From assembly GCA_003150755.1 (NCBI GenBank), contig QAMT01000023.1, forward strand, positions 248,001 through 312,000: 64,000 bases of DNA. The letters run 5' to 3'. Below are positions 34,679 through 44,180 of this stretch, piece by piece. Source of the DNA: Phascolarctobacterium sp. Its GTDB lineage: Bacteria; Bacillota; Negativicutes; Acidaminococcales; Acidaminococcaceae. Positions within the stretch are counted from its first letter, which is position 1, and each line of letters begins with the position of its first letter. The notes beneath the pieces are model-generated. The model made no database searches, was not told the DNA's origin, and saw nothing but the letters and a program-made list of their open reading frames with translations. Made by a program: the position numbers and the translations under genes.

Positions 34679-35350
34679 TTACCTGAACCATTTCAGCAAG
34701 TAACCATATTCCTTCAGCGCCTTACGGCGGATAGCATAATCAGGCATAACAGAAGCAACGCGCTGCCAGAAAATTTTACTATGATTCATGCAGCCGATAT
34801 GGCAAAGCTCATGCACAACTACATAATCAATCAGTGGCAGCGGAGCAAAAATAAGCCGCCACGAAAAATTCAGCACATTCTGCGCACTGCACGAACCCCA
34901 TCTGCCATGTGCTTCACTGACCTTCACACAGCGCAGTTCTGCACCTACCGCAGCAACATATTTTTCAACGCGCTTGCGGAAAAACTCTTTGGCATAAGTG
35001 CGCAAAAATTTTATAAGCGCTGTACGGCTTAACTCCGGGCTGCACTCAAAAGTATTGCCCTTAAACGCAGCATAATTTTTAGCCGTACCCGAAACAAATT
35101 TAACATGCAATTTTTTACCGGCAATAATCCATTCTGCGCCATCTTGCAGCTGAGGCTCTGGCAAAGCAAGTGCAGTTTTTATCTTTATTTCATGCAGCTT
35201 GGTTTCAATCCAACTGCGTTTTTCATTAACAAATGCTTCTATCTCACGCAGCGGCATCCGTAAAGGAGCGCGCACTACGCAGCATCCTCCGCTGTCTATT
35301 GTTATCGCCAAAGTACGCCGCTTGCTGCGCACCAGTTCATACTGCATCAC
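34679..35350 (-). CDS. YgjP-like (SprT/DUF45) zinc metallopeptidase
   Basis: A 223-residue putative zinc metalloprotease of the YgjP/DUF45 group (COG1451). The core VVHELCHIGCMNHSKIFWQRV contains HExxH, here HELCH, plus the third His in NHSKIFW; VSEAHGRWGSCSAQNVLNFSWRL precedes it, as in the family. The N-terminal region (YELVRSKRRTLAI) is the usual beta-rich part. No signal peptide. In some bacteria YgjP-type genes neighbour restriction enzymes; here it follows the large helicase gene by 47 bp on the same strand, so co-expression is possible. Confidence 0.82.
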   Translation of the reverse strand: MMQYELVRSKRRTLAITIDSGGCCVVRAPLRMPLREIEAFVNEKRSWIETKLHEIKIKTALALPEPQLQDGAEWIIAGKKLHVKFVSGTAKNYAAFKGNTFECSPELSRTALIKFLRTYAKEFFRKRVEKYVAAVGAELRCVKVSEAHGRWGSCSAQNVLNFSWRLIFAPLPLIDYVVVHELCHIGCMNHSKIFWQRVASVMPDYAIRRKALKEYGYLLKWFR

Positions 35351-35397
35351 ATCACCTTAATAACACTCATTTTTTATAAACTAACTTACTTATATGT

Positions 35398-38300
35398 CTA
35401 CATTCTCTTTAAATATATATTTGGCAGAATAATTGCTGTTTCTTCTGTATCCTCTTTGCTTTTCCAAGCAACTATAAAACGTACTTCTGCATAATAGGGA
35501 CGATAACTCTTTTTTTGTAAATCTTTGAGTCTCTCCTCAAACGCTTTAGAGAATTTTGCAACCGGAATAACTCTGCCGTTTAATTTACCGCAAAGATAAT
35601 TGCCCTTTATTAAGAGTTCGTTACCACTGCGCAACTTAAAGATTATCATTTTTTTATTTTTAAAATAATCAAGATATAAATCTTTATGAGTTAACTGTAA
35701 AGAAATCTCTATAGCTTCTTTATAATCAGCATTATCATAATAATGCTCAACTTCAGGCAAATTATATTTTGTAAACAGTTTAGTGTTGCAATGGATATAC
35801 AATTCATCTTTTGCTCTTGTCATGCCTACATATAATTTGCGTTTTTCTTCGTCCGTCACAGCATTATTGCCATTCAGCATCATGTAAACGGTATTAAATT
35901 CACGCCCCTTAGCTTTATGAATGGTAGAAATATAAATTGTTTCGCTTTCGTCATTATAAAAATCTTCATAATTCGATTCTTTAATAAATTCTTGTAAATC
36001 ATTGCGATATTTCAGTTTGTTAATGCTCTCAAAAATATGTATCATATTTTTACAAATTTCAAGGCATTTACTATCTGCATATGAGTTAAATAATCTTTTG
36101 GCCGCTTCTTGCCATACCGCATCAGGAATTACCGGTGCCCCTGCCGACATTTCATCAATTTGTTTTAAAAAATAGCGTATTTCAGCCAGATTATATAAAT
36201 AAAAGCCATCTATTGATTGAATAAGTTTTGCTTTTACTTTATGTTTAAGCAAAAGTCCCAATATCTGCAAAGCTTCATTATTGGTATTGGTAAGAACACA
36301 ACACTTATTACTGCCACGTGTTTTTAAAATCTGCCGAACTACAGCTTCTTCCATATTCTTTGATGAATAATGCGTAATTAAAACTTTACCTTTTTCCTGC
36401 TGCATAGAATGAATAAAATTAACTTTCATTCTGTTATGTATGGTTTTCACAAATTCATTACTGAAATCGACAATAGCTGGCTTACTACGGTAATTCTCTA
36501 TCATTTCATACTTTACTGCATCGCAATTATTAATTAAAGATTTAAGATATTCAGAATTTGACCCGCGAAACTCATAAATATTCTGGTCGTCATCACCTAC
36601 AGCTATTACACGCATATTATCATTATTTCCCATTAATACACGCACAAGATTAAATTCATTTAAATCCATATCTTGCGCCTCATCAATAACTAATACACTC
36701 TTACTAATCCTGCTCTGTTCTACCTCTCCATTATTTATTAACTCCACAGCATTTTTTACTACATTTTCAGAACCTTCCAAACTTCCAACTTTACCAAGCA
36801 AATCAAAACAATAAGAATGGAATGTTTTTATTTCGACAAAATTAGCAGCATTACCAATAAGCTCAACTAGCCGTTTCTTAAACTCGGTAGCAGCAGCACG
36901 CGAAAAAGTAAGCATCAGCAGCTGATCTGATTTACAATCTTCCATCATTATCAACGCCGCCAATTTATGTACTAATACACGTGTCTTTCCGCTTCCTGGC
37001 CCTGCCGCAACAACAATATATTTTGATTCTGCATCATTAATGATTTTAGACTGCACTTCAGATAATTCCCCAAATAATTGATTATATTTTTGAGGAGTAA
37101 TGTTACGGTCTATTTCTTTTTCACGCTTGCCTTCAAAATATTTCTTAATAAATTTTTGAAAATCCATCTGGAAATAATCTTTAACGAATTGTAAGGCAGC
37201 GTTATAATCACGTACCATTAAATTAGCATATTCACCAACTATATGAATCTGCCTTATTTTCTGCTTATAAAATTCATCAAGATCTTTATAATCACTGTTT
37301 TTATATCTGATTTTATTATCCATTACACAACGGGTAATTTCCATACTGTTGTAAAGAACAAGAAAACCACCGTCAAGTTTTACTGCTCCAATTTTAGACA
37401 GATATAACAAAGCATCTTCAACATCTTTTAATGATACATTTTTAGCCATTAACTCTGTTTGCTGATATTGTTTATAAGAGTTATATAAACCTACAAGAGA
37501 AAACCATATCTCCTTTGTTACATCGTCGTCGCACCTTACAGCTTTAGAGTAAAGATATTCAATAACAAAACGGCATAATACTATTCTTGTATCTAAGTTT
37601 TCTTTTAATTTTTCTAAACTAATAAGCGGAACAATGGAAATAAATTGAGTTCCTTTATGTTCAAATTTTTTTACATTATTTTTTATAGTATGATAGTAAA
37701 TTAATGTTAATATATTTTTAACATTTACCCCAGGAATATGCTCCTTATCGGCTAATTCATTTAACTCTTTAAGATTAAACTCACAAACTTCATCTTTTAA
37801 TTGATTTAACAAAAACAATTCCAGCTTTACAAACCGCTCTAACAGCAAAGACGATCTATTCATTTTATCTGATGCAAATATATAGGCTGTCATATCTGTA
37901 TCATTTGATAAAATACCTTCTTGCCGCATCAGATTTACAGAAGTAATTACTTCTTCTTTCGTTAAACCAAGAATATCAGCAATATAATCAACACGCGATT
38001 CAGCATCATCATTATGTCCTTTGGTTATGTTTTTATTGGAAATAAGTAATTTAACTATACGCTTGGCATTCAAGCGTTGCTTATCAGAAAAAATCCGGGA
38101 TGCTTCTATTTTTCTTGCAGCTTCATCCATATTAGCAGCTAAAATACTGGTTGCATAAACACGCGGCATGTTTTTGCCACGTTTAATATATCCGGCCGTT
38201 TCAAGCGCTGATATTGCAGTTTTTACACGTGTTTCAACATCAACAACAGAATTATCCCAGCCAGCATGCCTTGCAAGTTCAAGAGCCGAACAACAAATTC

Positions 38301-40194
38301 GACGGCGCAACTTAGTCATATCCTTTATAGCTTTCCAAACCTGCTGAATTTCACTGATACTAAGTTTAGTTTGGTTTAATAAAATAAAATGTTTATCTAA
38401 ATCATTATCGTTATAAAGTACATAACATTCCGCCTGCATTGATGGGTCTCTGCCAGCACGTCCGGCTTCCTGAATATAATCTTCCAGAGAACTGGAAATA
38501 TCATAATGAACAACCAGTCCAACGTCTTTTTTATCAACACCCATGCCAAAAGCAGATGTAGCTACAATTATTTGTGCATCATTATTAATAAAAGCTTCTT
38601 GATTTGCTATTTTATCATCTGAATTCATCTTTCCGTAAAATGCGCAGGCATTAAAACCATCTTTCGATAGTCTATTTGCAATATCAACCGAACGTTTTGT
38701 TCTAGAAACATATACTATAGTCTGGCAGTTTTTCTGTTCAATAAGTTTCCGAAGTTCATTATATTTTTCTTCATCTGTTTCTTTATAAAGAACAGTATAA
38801 TGTAAATTTTCACGTGTTGCAGAAGTAGCAAAAATTTGCAGATCCAGATTTAATTTTTTCTTAAAATATTCGCAGATATCACTTATAACTTTTTGCTTCG
38901 CTGTTGCAGTAAAGCAAGATACCGGTATTGGCTTTTGGGTTGCTTTCTCTTTTTGCAATTCGCTGATAAAGTCACCAATATACAAATAATCTACCCTAAA
39001 ATCCTGCCCCCACGCAGAAAAACAATGTGCTTCATCAATAACAAACCTTGCTATATTCCTTTTTAGTAAAATTCTGCTTAATGTCCGTGAACGCAAAGTT
39101 TCAGGTGCAATATATAAAATATTTGCCGACCCATTAGCCAAACGTTCAAATGCATCTGCGCGTTCAACCGGAGAAAGCAGTCCATTGATAGTTACAGCAT
39201 CAACTATTCCATTATTATATAAATTATCTACCTGGTCTTTCATAAGAGACAGTAACGGGGAAATAACCACAGTTAATCCATGTATTGTTTTGCCAGCCAT
39301 AATCGCAGGTAATTGAAAGGTCAAGGATTTACCGCCGCCTGTAGGGAACACTGCTAACAATGATTTACCATCAACAGCTGCTTGTACTGCTATTTCCTGC
39401 AAAGGTTCATCATTATAAGTTCTGAAATTCTCATATCCAAAAATTTCTTTTAAATTTTTATGAATATTAAGCTTATCTTTACAATATTCGCAACCTGTTT
39501 TACATGGAGAATTGCATAAAATTTTAAATATATTTTCTATTTCCGGATAATTCATTAAAAGCCAGGGCGGCGTAATAGAATGGTAATCATCAACCGATAT
39601 CAAAGATAATACATACGCAAGCTCTATAGGCTTGTTACTAATTAAAGATTTTATATCTGCATTGGCACATATTTTCCCTTTAAATTCATTACGTATCAAT
39701 TCTTCAATATCTATATTCTCAGCTTTAAAATCAACATACTCAAAAAATCCGCTAAATTCAGCATGTTTGTGTAGAAGTAAATAAAAAAGCTGTTGCATTT
39801 TTAATGACAGCAAACCAAAAGCATTAACTTCGTCATAAAATAATATTTGTGCTTTCTTGCTATCATTCAAAGGATTATTAAGTTCATCACTCTGTAATTT
39901 ATCATCTTTCAGCAAAGCATGATATGGCCGTTTGGGAAAAAGCAATGGAGAAAGATATAATGTGTCTATTACTTTACTGTTAAATTTATAACTAAGTTGA
40001 TTTTCAATATAATTCAAATCATGAAGAATAATGTTATGTCCGCAAATAAAATCAGCATTACTGACAAAACTGCAAAAATCTTTTATTGAATCAGAATGAA
40101 AACAAGCTTTATCATCGCGTACTGCACCAAGATCAAGTATCTTTTTATCATTAATACTTATTTCGGCATCAATAAACACAATAGACTTTGCCAT
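35398..40194 (-). CDS. Exonuclease-RecQ-UvrD triple fusion helicase
   Basis: A 1,598-residue protein, starting at ATG 40194 (AAAGGA upstream). Order: (1) DEDD-type 3'-5' exonuclease, about 1-130, with FIDAE (Asp9, Glu11), GHNIILHDLNYI and PLNDSKKAQIL; the usual motif-III His is Asn. (2) Linker with CNSPCKTGCEYC (four Cys, about 227-238), possibly a zinc site. (3) RecQ helicase, about 245-620: FPTGGGKSLTFQLP, VIDEAHCFSAWGQDFR, TSAFGMGVDKKDVG and AGRAGRDPSMQ, then winged-helix-like sequence. (4) UvrD/Rep-type helicase, about 1045-1480: VAAGPGSGKTRVLVHKL, LTFSRAAATEFKKRL, VIDEAQDMDLNEF, VGDDDQNIYEFRG and YVGMTRAKDELYIH. The C-terminal 100 residues are unknown. Both motors translocate 3'-5'. Likely role: DNA repair/recombination or phage defence. 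Confidence 0.88.
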   Translation of the reverse strand: MAKSIVFIDAEISINDKKILDLGAVRDDKACFHSDSIKDFCSFVSNADFICGHNIILHDLNYIENQLSYKFNSKVIDTLYLSPLLFPKRPYHALLKDDKLQSDELNNPLNDSKKAQILFYDEVNAFGLLSLKMQQLFYLLLHKHAEFSGFFEYVDFKAENIDIEELIRNEFKGKICANADIKSLISNKPIELAYVLSLISVDDYHSITPPWLLMNYPEIENIFKILCNSPCKTGCEYCKDKLNIHKNLKEIFGYENFRTYNDEPLQEIAVQAAVDGKSLLAVFPTGGGKSLTFQLPAIMAGKTIHGLTVVISPLLSLMKDQVDNLYNNGIVDAVTINGLLSPVERADAFERLANGSANILYIAPETLRSRTLSRILLKRNIARFVIDEAHCFSAWGQDFRVDYLYIGDFISELQKEKATQKPIPVSCFTATAKQKVISDICEYFKKKLNLDLQIFATSATRENLHYTVLYKETDEEKYNELRKLIEQKNCQTIVYVSRTKRSVDIANRLSKDGFNACAFYGKMNSDDKIANQEAFINNDAQIIVATSAFGMGVDKKDVGLVVHYDISSSLEDYIQEAGRAGRDPSMQAECYVLYNDNDLDKHFILLNQTKLSISEIQQVWKAIKDMTKLRRRICCSALELARHAGWDNSVVDVETRVKTAISALETAGYIKRGKNMPRVYATSILAANMDEAARKIEASRIFSDKQRLNAKRIVKLLISNKNITKGHNDDAESRVDYIADILGLTKEEVITSVNLMRQEGILSNDTDMTAYIFASDKMNRSSLLLERFVKLELFLLNQLKDEVCEFNLKELNELADKEHIPGVNVKNILTLIYYHTIKNNVKKFEHKGTQFISIVPLISLEKLKENLDTRIVLCRFVIEYLYSKAVRCDDDVTKEIWFSLVGLYNSYKQYQQTELMAKNVSLKDVEDALLYLSKIGAVKLDGGFLVLYNSMEITRCVMDNKIRYKNSDYKDLDEFYKQKIRQIHIVGEYANLMVRDYNAALQFVKDYFQMDFQKFIKKYFEGKREKEIDRNITPQKYNQLFGELSEVQSKIINDAESKYIVVAAGPGSGKTRVLVHKLAALIMMEDCKSDQLLMLTFSRAAATEFKKRLVELIGNAANFVEIKTFHSYCFDLLGKVGSLEGSENVVKNAVELINNGEVEQSRISKSVLVIDEAQDMDLNEFNLVRVLMGNNDNMRVIAVGDDDQNIYEFRGSNSEYLKSLINNCDAVKYEMIENYRSKPAIVDFSNEFVKTIHNRMKVNFIHSMQQEKGKVLITHYSSKNMEEAVVRQILKTRGSNKCCVLTNTNNEALQILGLLLKHKVKAKLIQSIDGFYLYNLAEIRYFLKQIDEMSAGAPVIPDAVWQEAAKRLFNSYADSKCLEICKNMIHIFESINKLKYRNDLQEFIKESNYEDFYNDESETIYISTIHKAKGREFNTVYMMLNGNNAVTDEEKRKLYVGMTRAKDELYIHCNTKLFTKYNLPEVEHYYDNADYKEAIEISLQLTHKDLYLDYFKNKKMIIFKLRSGNELLIKGNYLCGKLNGRVIPVAKFSKAFEERLKDLQKKSYRPYYAEVRFIVAWKSKEDTEETAIILPNIYLKRM

Positions 40195-40557
40195 TATCTT
40201 CACATCCTTTTAAATTCAATAAATTTTGAAAACACTGGTAATATATTTATTATTTTTTATCTTAATTTATCATCAATCATTTCTAAATTACATATCAAGC
40301 AGCTTTGTTTATACAAAAATTATTTTATTTCTACTTATAAGATATTTAATCTACAATAATTTGTCAATGTATATTTATTAGGTTGCTGATAAAAATATTC
40401 ATTTTGTGTTTTTATGGATATTTAATTTTAAAGATATCCAGTTGAATCCCTTGCTTCCACTATTTTCATAATTATACATCACAATAATTTTATAAAAGCA
40501 AACCAAAACAGCCGGTGAAAATTCACCGGCTGCAATTACTGCAATTGTTATAAAATT
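40195..40557. other. Intergenic region upstream of the fusion helicase gene
   Basis: AT-rich with no convincing gene. A 7-bp inverted repeat TGGATAT/ATATCCA lies at 40415-40440 and could be an operator for the helicase gene. The terminator of the DUF1847 gene lies at the right end. Confidence 0.5.
40505..40533 (-). terminator. Intrinsic terminator after the DUF1847 gene
   Basis: CAGCCGGTGAA (40509-40519) and TTCACCGGCTG (40522-40532) are perfect 11-bp arms with a two-base centre. On the minus strand it is followed by TTTTGGTTTG. Confidence 0.75.
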
Positions 40558-41154
40558 TTATACCGTGCCATCTTCAAGGATGCCGAGCTTACGCCGCCAA
40601 TAGCGGGAGTAAACCGCACCGGCAGGATTATTTGCCAGCACGCGGTCTTTGGTGATAATGCTTGATACCGGAGCTTTGCTGCTCATCGTAAACAGCATAT
40701 CATGCCCAACGCACAAACCAACGATAAAATTAAGCTCCGTCCCGGCATCGTTTAAAATACACGCCTGCGTTTTGGGGTTACACATTGCTTCGCGCTTGCC
40801 GGGGTTAATTTTTTCCAGTTCCAACAAGTCTTTATCAACAGAGCAAACCTTACAGCAAACCGATTCTACCGCAAAGCCCTGATTTTTAAAATACTGCGCG
40901 CAGAAATGCGCTTCGTTGGCAAGGCCTATGCAAAAGGCAATGCCGATTTTCTTAACGCCAAGTTCTTTGGCAAAAAAGGCGCTTTCTTCAAGGCGCGTCA
41001 TCTTCATATAATTGCGGCTTTCCGTCGCTGACGAAGCACACATCATTTTGCGGTCTTCCTCTGAATAAAACCCGCACACCTCATCATGCGAAAATCTGGT
41101 GCAGTTCTGGCCCTCAGTATAACATTTGTGATGCGGGCAAAAAGCACAGTTCAT
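40558..41154 (-). CDS. DUF1847 domain protein, Cys-rich
   Basis: A 198-residue protein of the DUF1847 family, function unknown. I start it at ATG 41154 because GGAGGG lies six to seven bases upstream; the frame upstream of it looks non-coding. The N-terminus CAFCPHHKCYTEGQNC is a likely metal site. GVKKIGIAFCIGLANEAHFCAQYF, ESVCCKVCSVDKD and CNPKTQACILND add more Cys. GLCVGHDMLFTMSSKAPVSSIITKDRVLANNP suggests a Rossmann-like second half. It is divergent from the siroheme/heme operon. An iron-sulfur or zinc protein is plausible. Confidence 0.8.
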   Translation of the reverse strand: MNCAFCPHHKCYTEGQNCTRFSHDEVCGFYSEEDRKMMCASSATESRNYMKMTRLEESAFFAKELGVKKIGIAFCIGLANEAHFCAQYFKNQGFAVESVCCKVCSVDKDLLELEKINPGKREAMCNPKTQACILNDAGTELNFIVGLCVGHDMLFTMSSKAPVSSIITKDRVLANNPAGAVYSRYWRRKLGILEDGTV

Positions 41155-41273
41155 AACTATCCCTCCTCTGCTGCCTGCGCTTTTAGTATTCGTCATAACC
41201 GCTGTTAAATCCTTTTTGTCTCAAATAATACTTTTTAACACATTTTTGTAGCTTTGCAACACACTTTTAACTG

Positions 41274-41296
41274 GAAATACCTCCTATTATGTGGTA
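41274..41296. promoter_or_regulatory. Inverted repeat in the heme operon promoter region
   Basis: AATACC and GGTATT are exact 6-bp inverted repeats separated by 11 bp, about 60 bp before the first gene. TATTAT within the right side could be a -10. A regulator site is possible but weakly supported. Confidence 0.3.
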
Positions 41297-41355
41297 TTAT
41301 TGTAGTTGTATCTTAAGGCTTATTTTTAGGAAGAATCATTAAAAGGCAGAATATT

Positions 41356-42000
41356 ATGGAAGAAAACCTGTTCCGTTACCCGGCTATGCTTAACTTAAAA
41401 AACAAACGCTGCACCGTTATCGGCGGCGGCAAAGTAGCGCTGCGCAAAACACGCACGCTGCTGGCAGCAGGCGCTATGGTAACAGTTATCTCGCCTGTGG
41501 CGGATGAAAACTTAACCGTGCTTGCAGCAGAAGGTAAAATAAACCTGCTTTTGCGCAGCTATCAGCCGGGCGATGTAAACGATAGTTTTTTGGTCATAGC
41601 CGCAACGGATAACGCTGAACTGAACCGCACAATTGCCGCTGATGCGCCGTGCCTTGTGAATGTAGTTACAGAGCCGGAGCTTGGCAATTTCAGTGTACCG
41701 GCCCATTCTGCAAGCGGCAGGCTGACTTTTACTGCCTTTGGCGGCGGGCTGCCGGCTTTTACAGCACTTTTGGCGCGTGACATTGCCAAAATTTACGGGA
41801 ATGATTTTGCAGGCTTTGCAGACTTTTTACACGAAGCTCGCCTTAACCTGCAAAAATTAAACCTTACGCCCAAAGAACGCACTGCCTTCTGGCGCAGCCA
41901 GCTTACCGGAGAAGCCATCGGCCTTTTGCACGAAGGCCGCTTAAATACATTAAAGGAGCGCATTACTGATGCAATTGATAGTTTTAGGGTTAAATCATAA
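41356..42000 (+). CDS. Precorrin-2 dehydrogenase / siroheme synthase N-domain (SirC/Met8-like)
   Basis: A 214-residue NAD-dependent enzyme oxidising precorrin-2 to sirohydrochlorin; some relatives also insert iron. It has MLNLKNKRCTVIGGGKVALRKTRTLL (dinucleotide site), VIAATDNAELNRTIA, VNVVTEPELGNFSVPAHSASGRLTFTAFGGGLPAFTALLARDI and a helical C-terminal dimerisation part. This matches the N-terminal half of CysG without the methyltransferase, which here is in cobA/hemD downstream. It overlaps hemA by 32 bases and opens the siroheme/heme operon. Confidence 0.9.
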   Translation: MEENLFRYPAMLNLKNKRCTVIGGGKVALRKTRTLLAAGAMVTVISPVADENLTVLAAEGKINLLLRSYQPGDVNDSFLVIAATDNAELNRTIAADAPCLVNVVTEPELGNFSVPAHSASGRLTFTAFGGGLPAFTALLARDIAKIYGNDFAGFADFLHEARLNLQKLNLTPKERTAFWRSQLTGEAIGLLHEGRLNTLKERITDAIDSFRVKS

Positions 42001-43276
42001 AACAGCGCCGGTAGAGGTGCGCGAAAATTTTAATTTCAGCGCCGAACGCATTGCCAGCATCCTCCGCCGGCTGCGCAATTACGATAACCTTGACGAAGCC
42101 GTGCTGCTTTCTACCTGCAACAGGACGGAGTTTTACATGGTACTGGAAGAACCGGTCAGCGGTATGAAATTTATTCAGCACCTGGTTAAGCACCTTGCCG
42201 GCAGCGGCTATAAAACAGACTATTTTTATAACCTCAGCGGTGTCAACTGCGTGCGCCATCTGTTTAAGGTTGCTTCAAGCCTTGATTCGCTCGTCATCGG
42301 CGAAGGCCAGATTTTAAGCCAGATTAAAAATGCTTACCAGATTGCCCGCGCCAATTCGATGACCGGCACAATTTTTAACACGATTTTTAACCGCGCTATT
42401 GCAACCGGCAAGCGTGTGCGCACGGAAACCAAAATAGCTTACAGCTCTGTATCCGTTTCCAGCGCTGCCGTTGACCTGGCAATGGATATTTTAGGCGATA
42501 TTAAAAGCGCCAACATTCTGGTTTTAGGTGCAGGTCACATGAGCGAACTGACTGCCCGCCACCTGATTGACAAGGGCGCAAAGACAATTTTTGTCAGCAA
42601 CCGCAATTTTGACCACGCCAAGGAACTGGCCGATAAATTTAACGGCACAGCCATCGCTTACAATAAATATCTTGCCCAGGCTGAAACCTCGGACATTATC
42701 ATTACCTCCACCGGCGCGCCGCATTATGTTATCCGCGCCAGCGATATGCAGGAGGTTGTAAAAAAACGCAGCGGCAAACCGCTTATTATTATTGATATTG
42801 CCGTGCCGCGCGACGTCGACCCGCTTGTTGCGGATTTACCGGGCATTACGCTGTACAACATTGATGACCTGGAAGGCGTTGTCGATACCAACAAGCACTT
42901 CCGCTCTGCCGAAGCAAAACAGGCAGAAGCCATTATCGAAGAAGAAATTACCGAGCTTAAAGAACGCCTGCGTTACCTGACTATGCGCCCGGTAATGGTA
43001 CAGCTGCACGAAAAAATGAACTTTTTGCGCGAAAAGGTATTAAAGCGCGCACTGGCCAAAATGCCGGATTTAACCGAGCGCGAACGCCGCATTATCGACA
43101 TTATGAGCCAGCGTCTGGAGCATAAATTCCTGCGCGAGCCGATGACGGCCATGAACGCCGCTGCCGGTACGCCGGACGAAGAACGGCTGCGCAAGGTTAT
43201 CTGCGAGCTGTTTCTCTTAAACAACGAAGGAGAGGACTACATCGGCGATGAAAACAAATTTGATTATTGGGACTAG
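41969..43276 (+). CDS. hemA: Glutamyl-tRNA reductase
   Basis: A 435-residue NADPH-dependent enzyme reducing glutamyl-tRNA to glutamate-1-semialdehyde, the committed step of C5 tetrapyrrole synthesis. LLSTCNRTEFYMV carries the catalytic Cys50, LFKVASSLDSLVIGEGQILSQIK is the family signature, and VLGAGHMSELTARHL is the NADPH site. The C-terminal dimerisation helices run from about 310. ATG 41969 begins MQLIVLGLNHKTAPVEVRE, the canonical N-terminus, so the 32-base overlap with the preceding gene is real. The gene also overlaps hemC by 29 bases. Confidence 0.96.
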   Translation: MQLIVLGLNHKTAPVEVRENFNFSAERIASILRRLRNYDNLDEAVLLSTCNRTEFYMVLEEPVSGMKFIQHLVKHLAGSGYKTDYFYNLSGVNCVRHLFKVASSLDSLVIGEGQILSQIKNAYQIARANSMTGTIFNTIFNRAIATGKRVRTETKIAYSSVSVSSAAVDLAMDILGDIKSANILVLGAGHMSELTARHLIDKGAKTIFVSNRNFDHAKELADKFNGTAIAYNKYLAQAETSDIIITSTGAPHYVIRASDMQEVVKKRSGKPLIIIDIAVPRDVDPLVADLPGITLYNIDDLEGVVDTNKHFRSAEAKQAEAIIEEEITELKERLRYLTMRPVMVQLHEKMNFLREKVLKRALAKMPDLTERERRIIDIMSQRLEHKFLREPMTAMNAAAGTPDEERLRKVICELFLLNNEGEDYIGDENKFDYWD

Positions 43277-44168
43277 GCAAAGCCTTTTAGCCCTGTGGCA
43301 GAGCAACTACATTGCCGGCCGCCTGCGCGATGAATATCCCGGCTGCGAAGTAACGCTCAAAAAAATCGTCACCAAGGGCGACCGCATTTTAGATGTGCCG
43401 CTGGCAAAAATCGGCGGCAAAGGCCTTTTTACCAAAGAAATAGAAGAAGAACTGCTTGACGGCACCATTGACATTGCCGTACACAGCCTGAAGGATATGC
43501 CGACGGTGCTGCCGGAAGGCCTGTGCCTGACTGTTATTACCGAGCGCGCCGATGCAGGCGATGCTTTTGTAAGCAACAAATACAATAAAATAGAAGAACT
43601 GCCGCGCGGTGCCGTACTCGGCACTTCCAGCCTGCGCCGCCGTGCGCAGCTGCTTACCAGACGCCCGGACTTGAACATAGTTGACCTGCGCGGCAATGTT
43701 GATACACGCCTTAGAAAACTTGACGAAGGCAGTATGGATGCTATCATTCTCGCGGCTTCGGGCCTTACACGCCTTGGCCACGCTGACCGCATCAAGGAAA
43801 TTATTCCCGGCGATTACTGCCTGCCTGCCGTAGGGCAGGGCGCGCTTGCCGTAGAATGCCGCACCGATAATTTCAGGGTGCGCCAGATGCTGGACTTTTT
43901 AAATGATGCAGCAACCAAACAGGCAACCGATGCCGAACGCGCCTTTTTAGGGCTTATCGAAGGCGGCTGCCAGGTACCTATCGGCGTACACGCCGAAGTT
44001 AAAGAAAACCGCATTTTCATTGAAGCTGTCATCGCGTCGCTCGACGGAAGCACCGTTCTGCGCGATAAGACAGAAGGCAATGCCCAGGACGCAGCAGCAT
44101 TGGGACGTGCCCTCGGGCAGAAAATGCTTGAAAACGGCGGCAAGGAAATCCTTGCGGCTATCCTGTAA
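43248..44168 (+). CDS. hemC: Porphobilinogen deaminase (hydroxymethylbilane synthase)
   Basis: A 306-residue enzyme linking four porphobilinogen molecules into hydroxymethylbilane. LIIGTRQSLLALWQSNYI, TKGDRILDVPLAKIGGKGLFTKEIEEELL, AVHSLKDMPTVLPEGL, GTSSLRRRAQLL and the cofactor-binding EGGCQVPIGVH (dipyrromethane Cys) are all present. The start at 43248 gives the normal N-terminus and lies inside the end of hemA, implying coupled translation. Next gene follows after 12 bp. Confidence 0.96.
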   Translation: MKTNLIIGTRQSLLALWQSNYIAGRLRDEYPGCEVTLKKIVTKGDRILDVPLAKIGGKGLFTKEIEEELLDGTIDIAVHSLKDMPTVLPEGLCLTVITERADAGDAFVSNKYNKIEELPRGAVLGTSSLRRRAQLLTRRPDLNIVDLRGNVDTRLRKLDEGSMDAIILAASGLTRLGHADRIKEIIPGDYCLPAVGQGALAVECRTDNFRVRQMLDFLNDAATKQATDAERAFLGLIEGGCQVPIGVHAEVKENRIFIEAVIASLDGSTVLRDKTEGNAQDAAALGRALGQKMLENGGKEILAAIL

Positions 44169-44180
44169 GGAGAGAAATAT

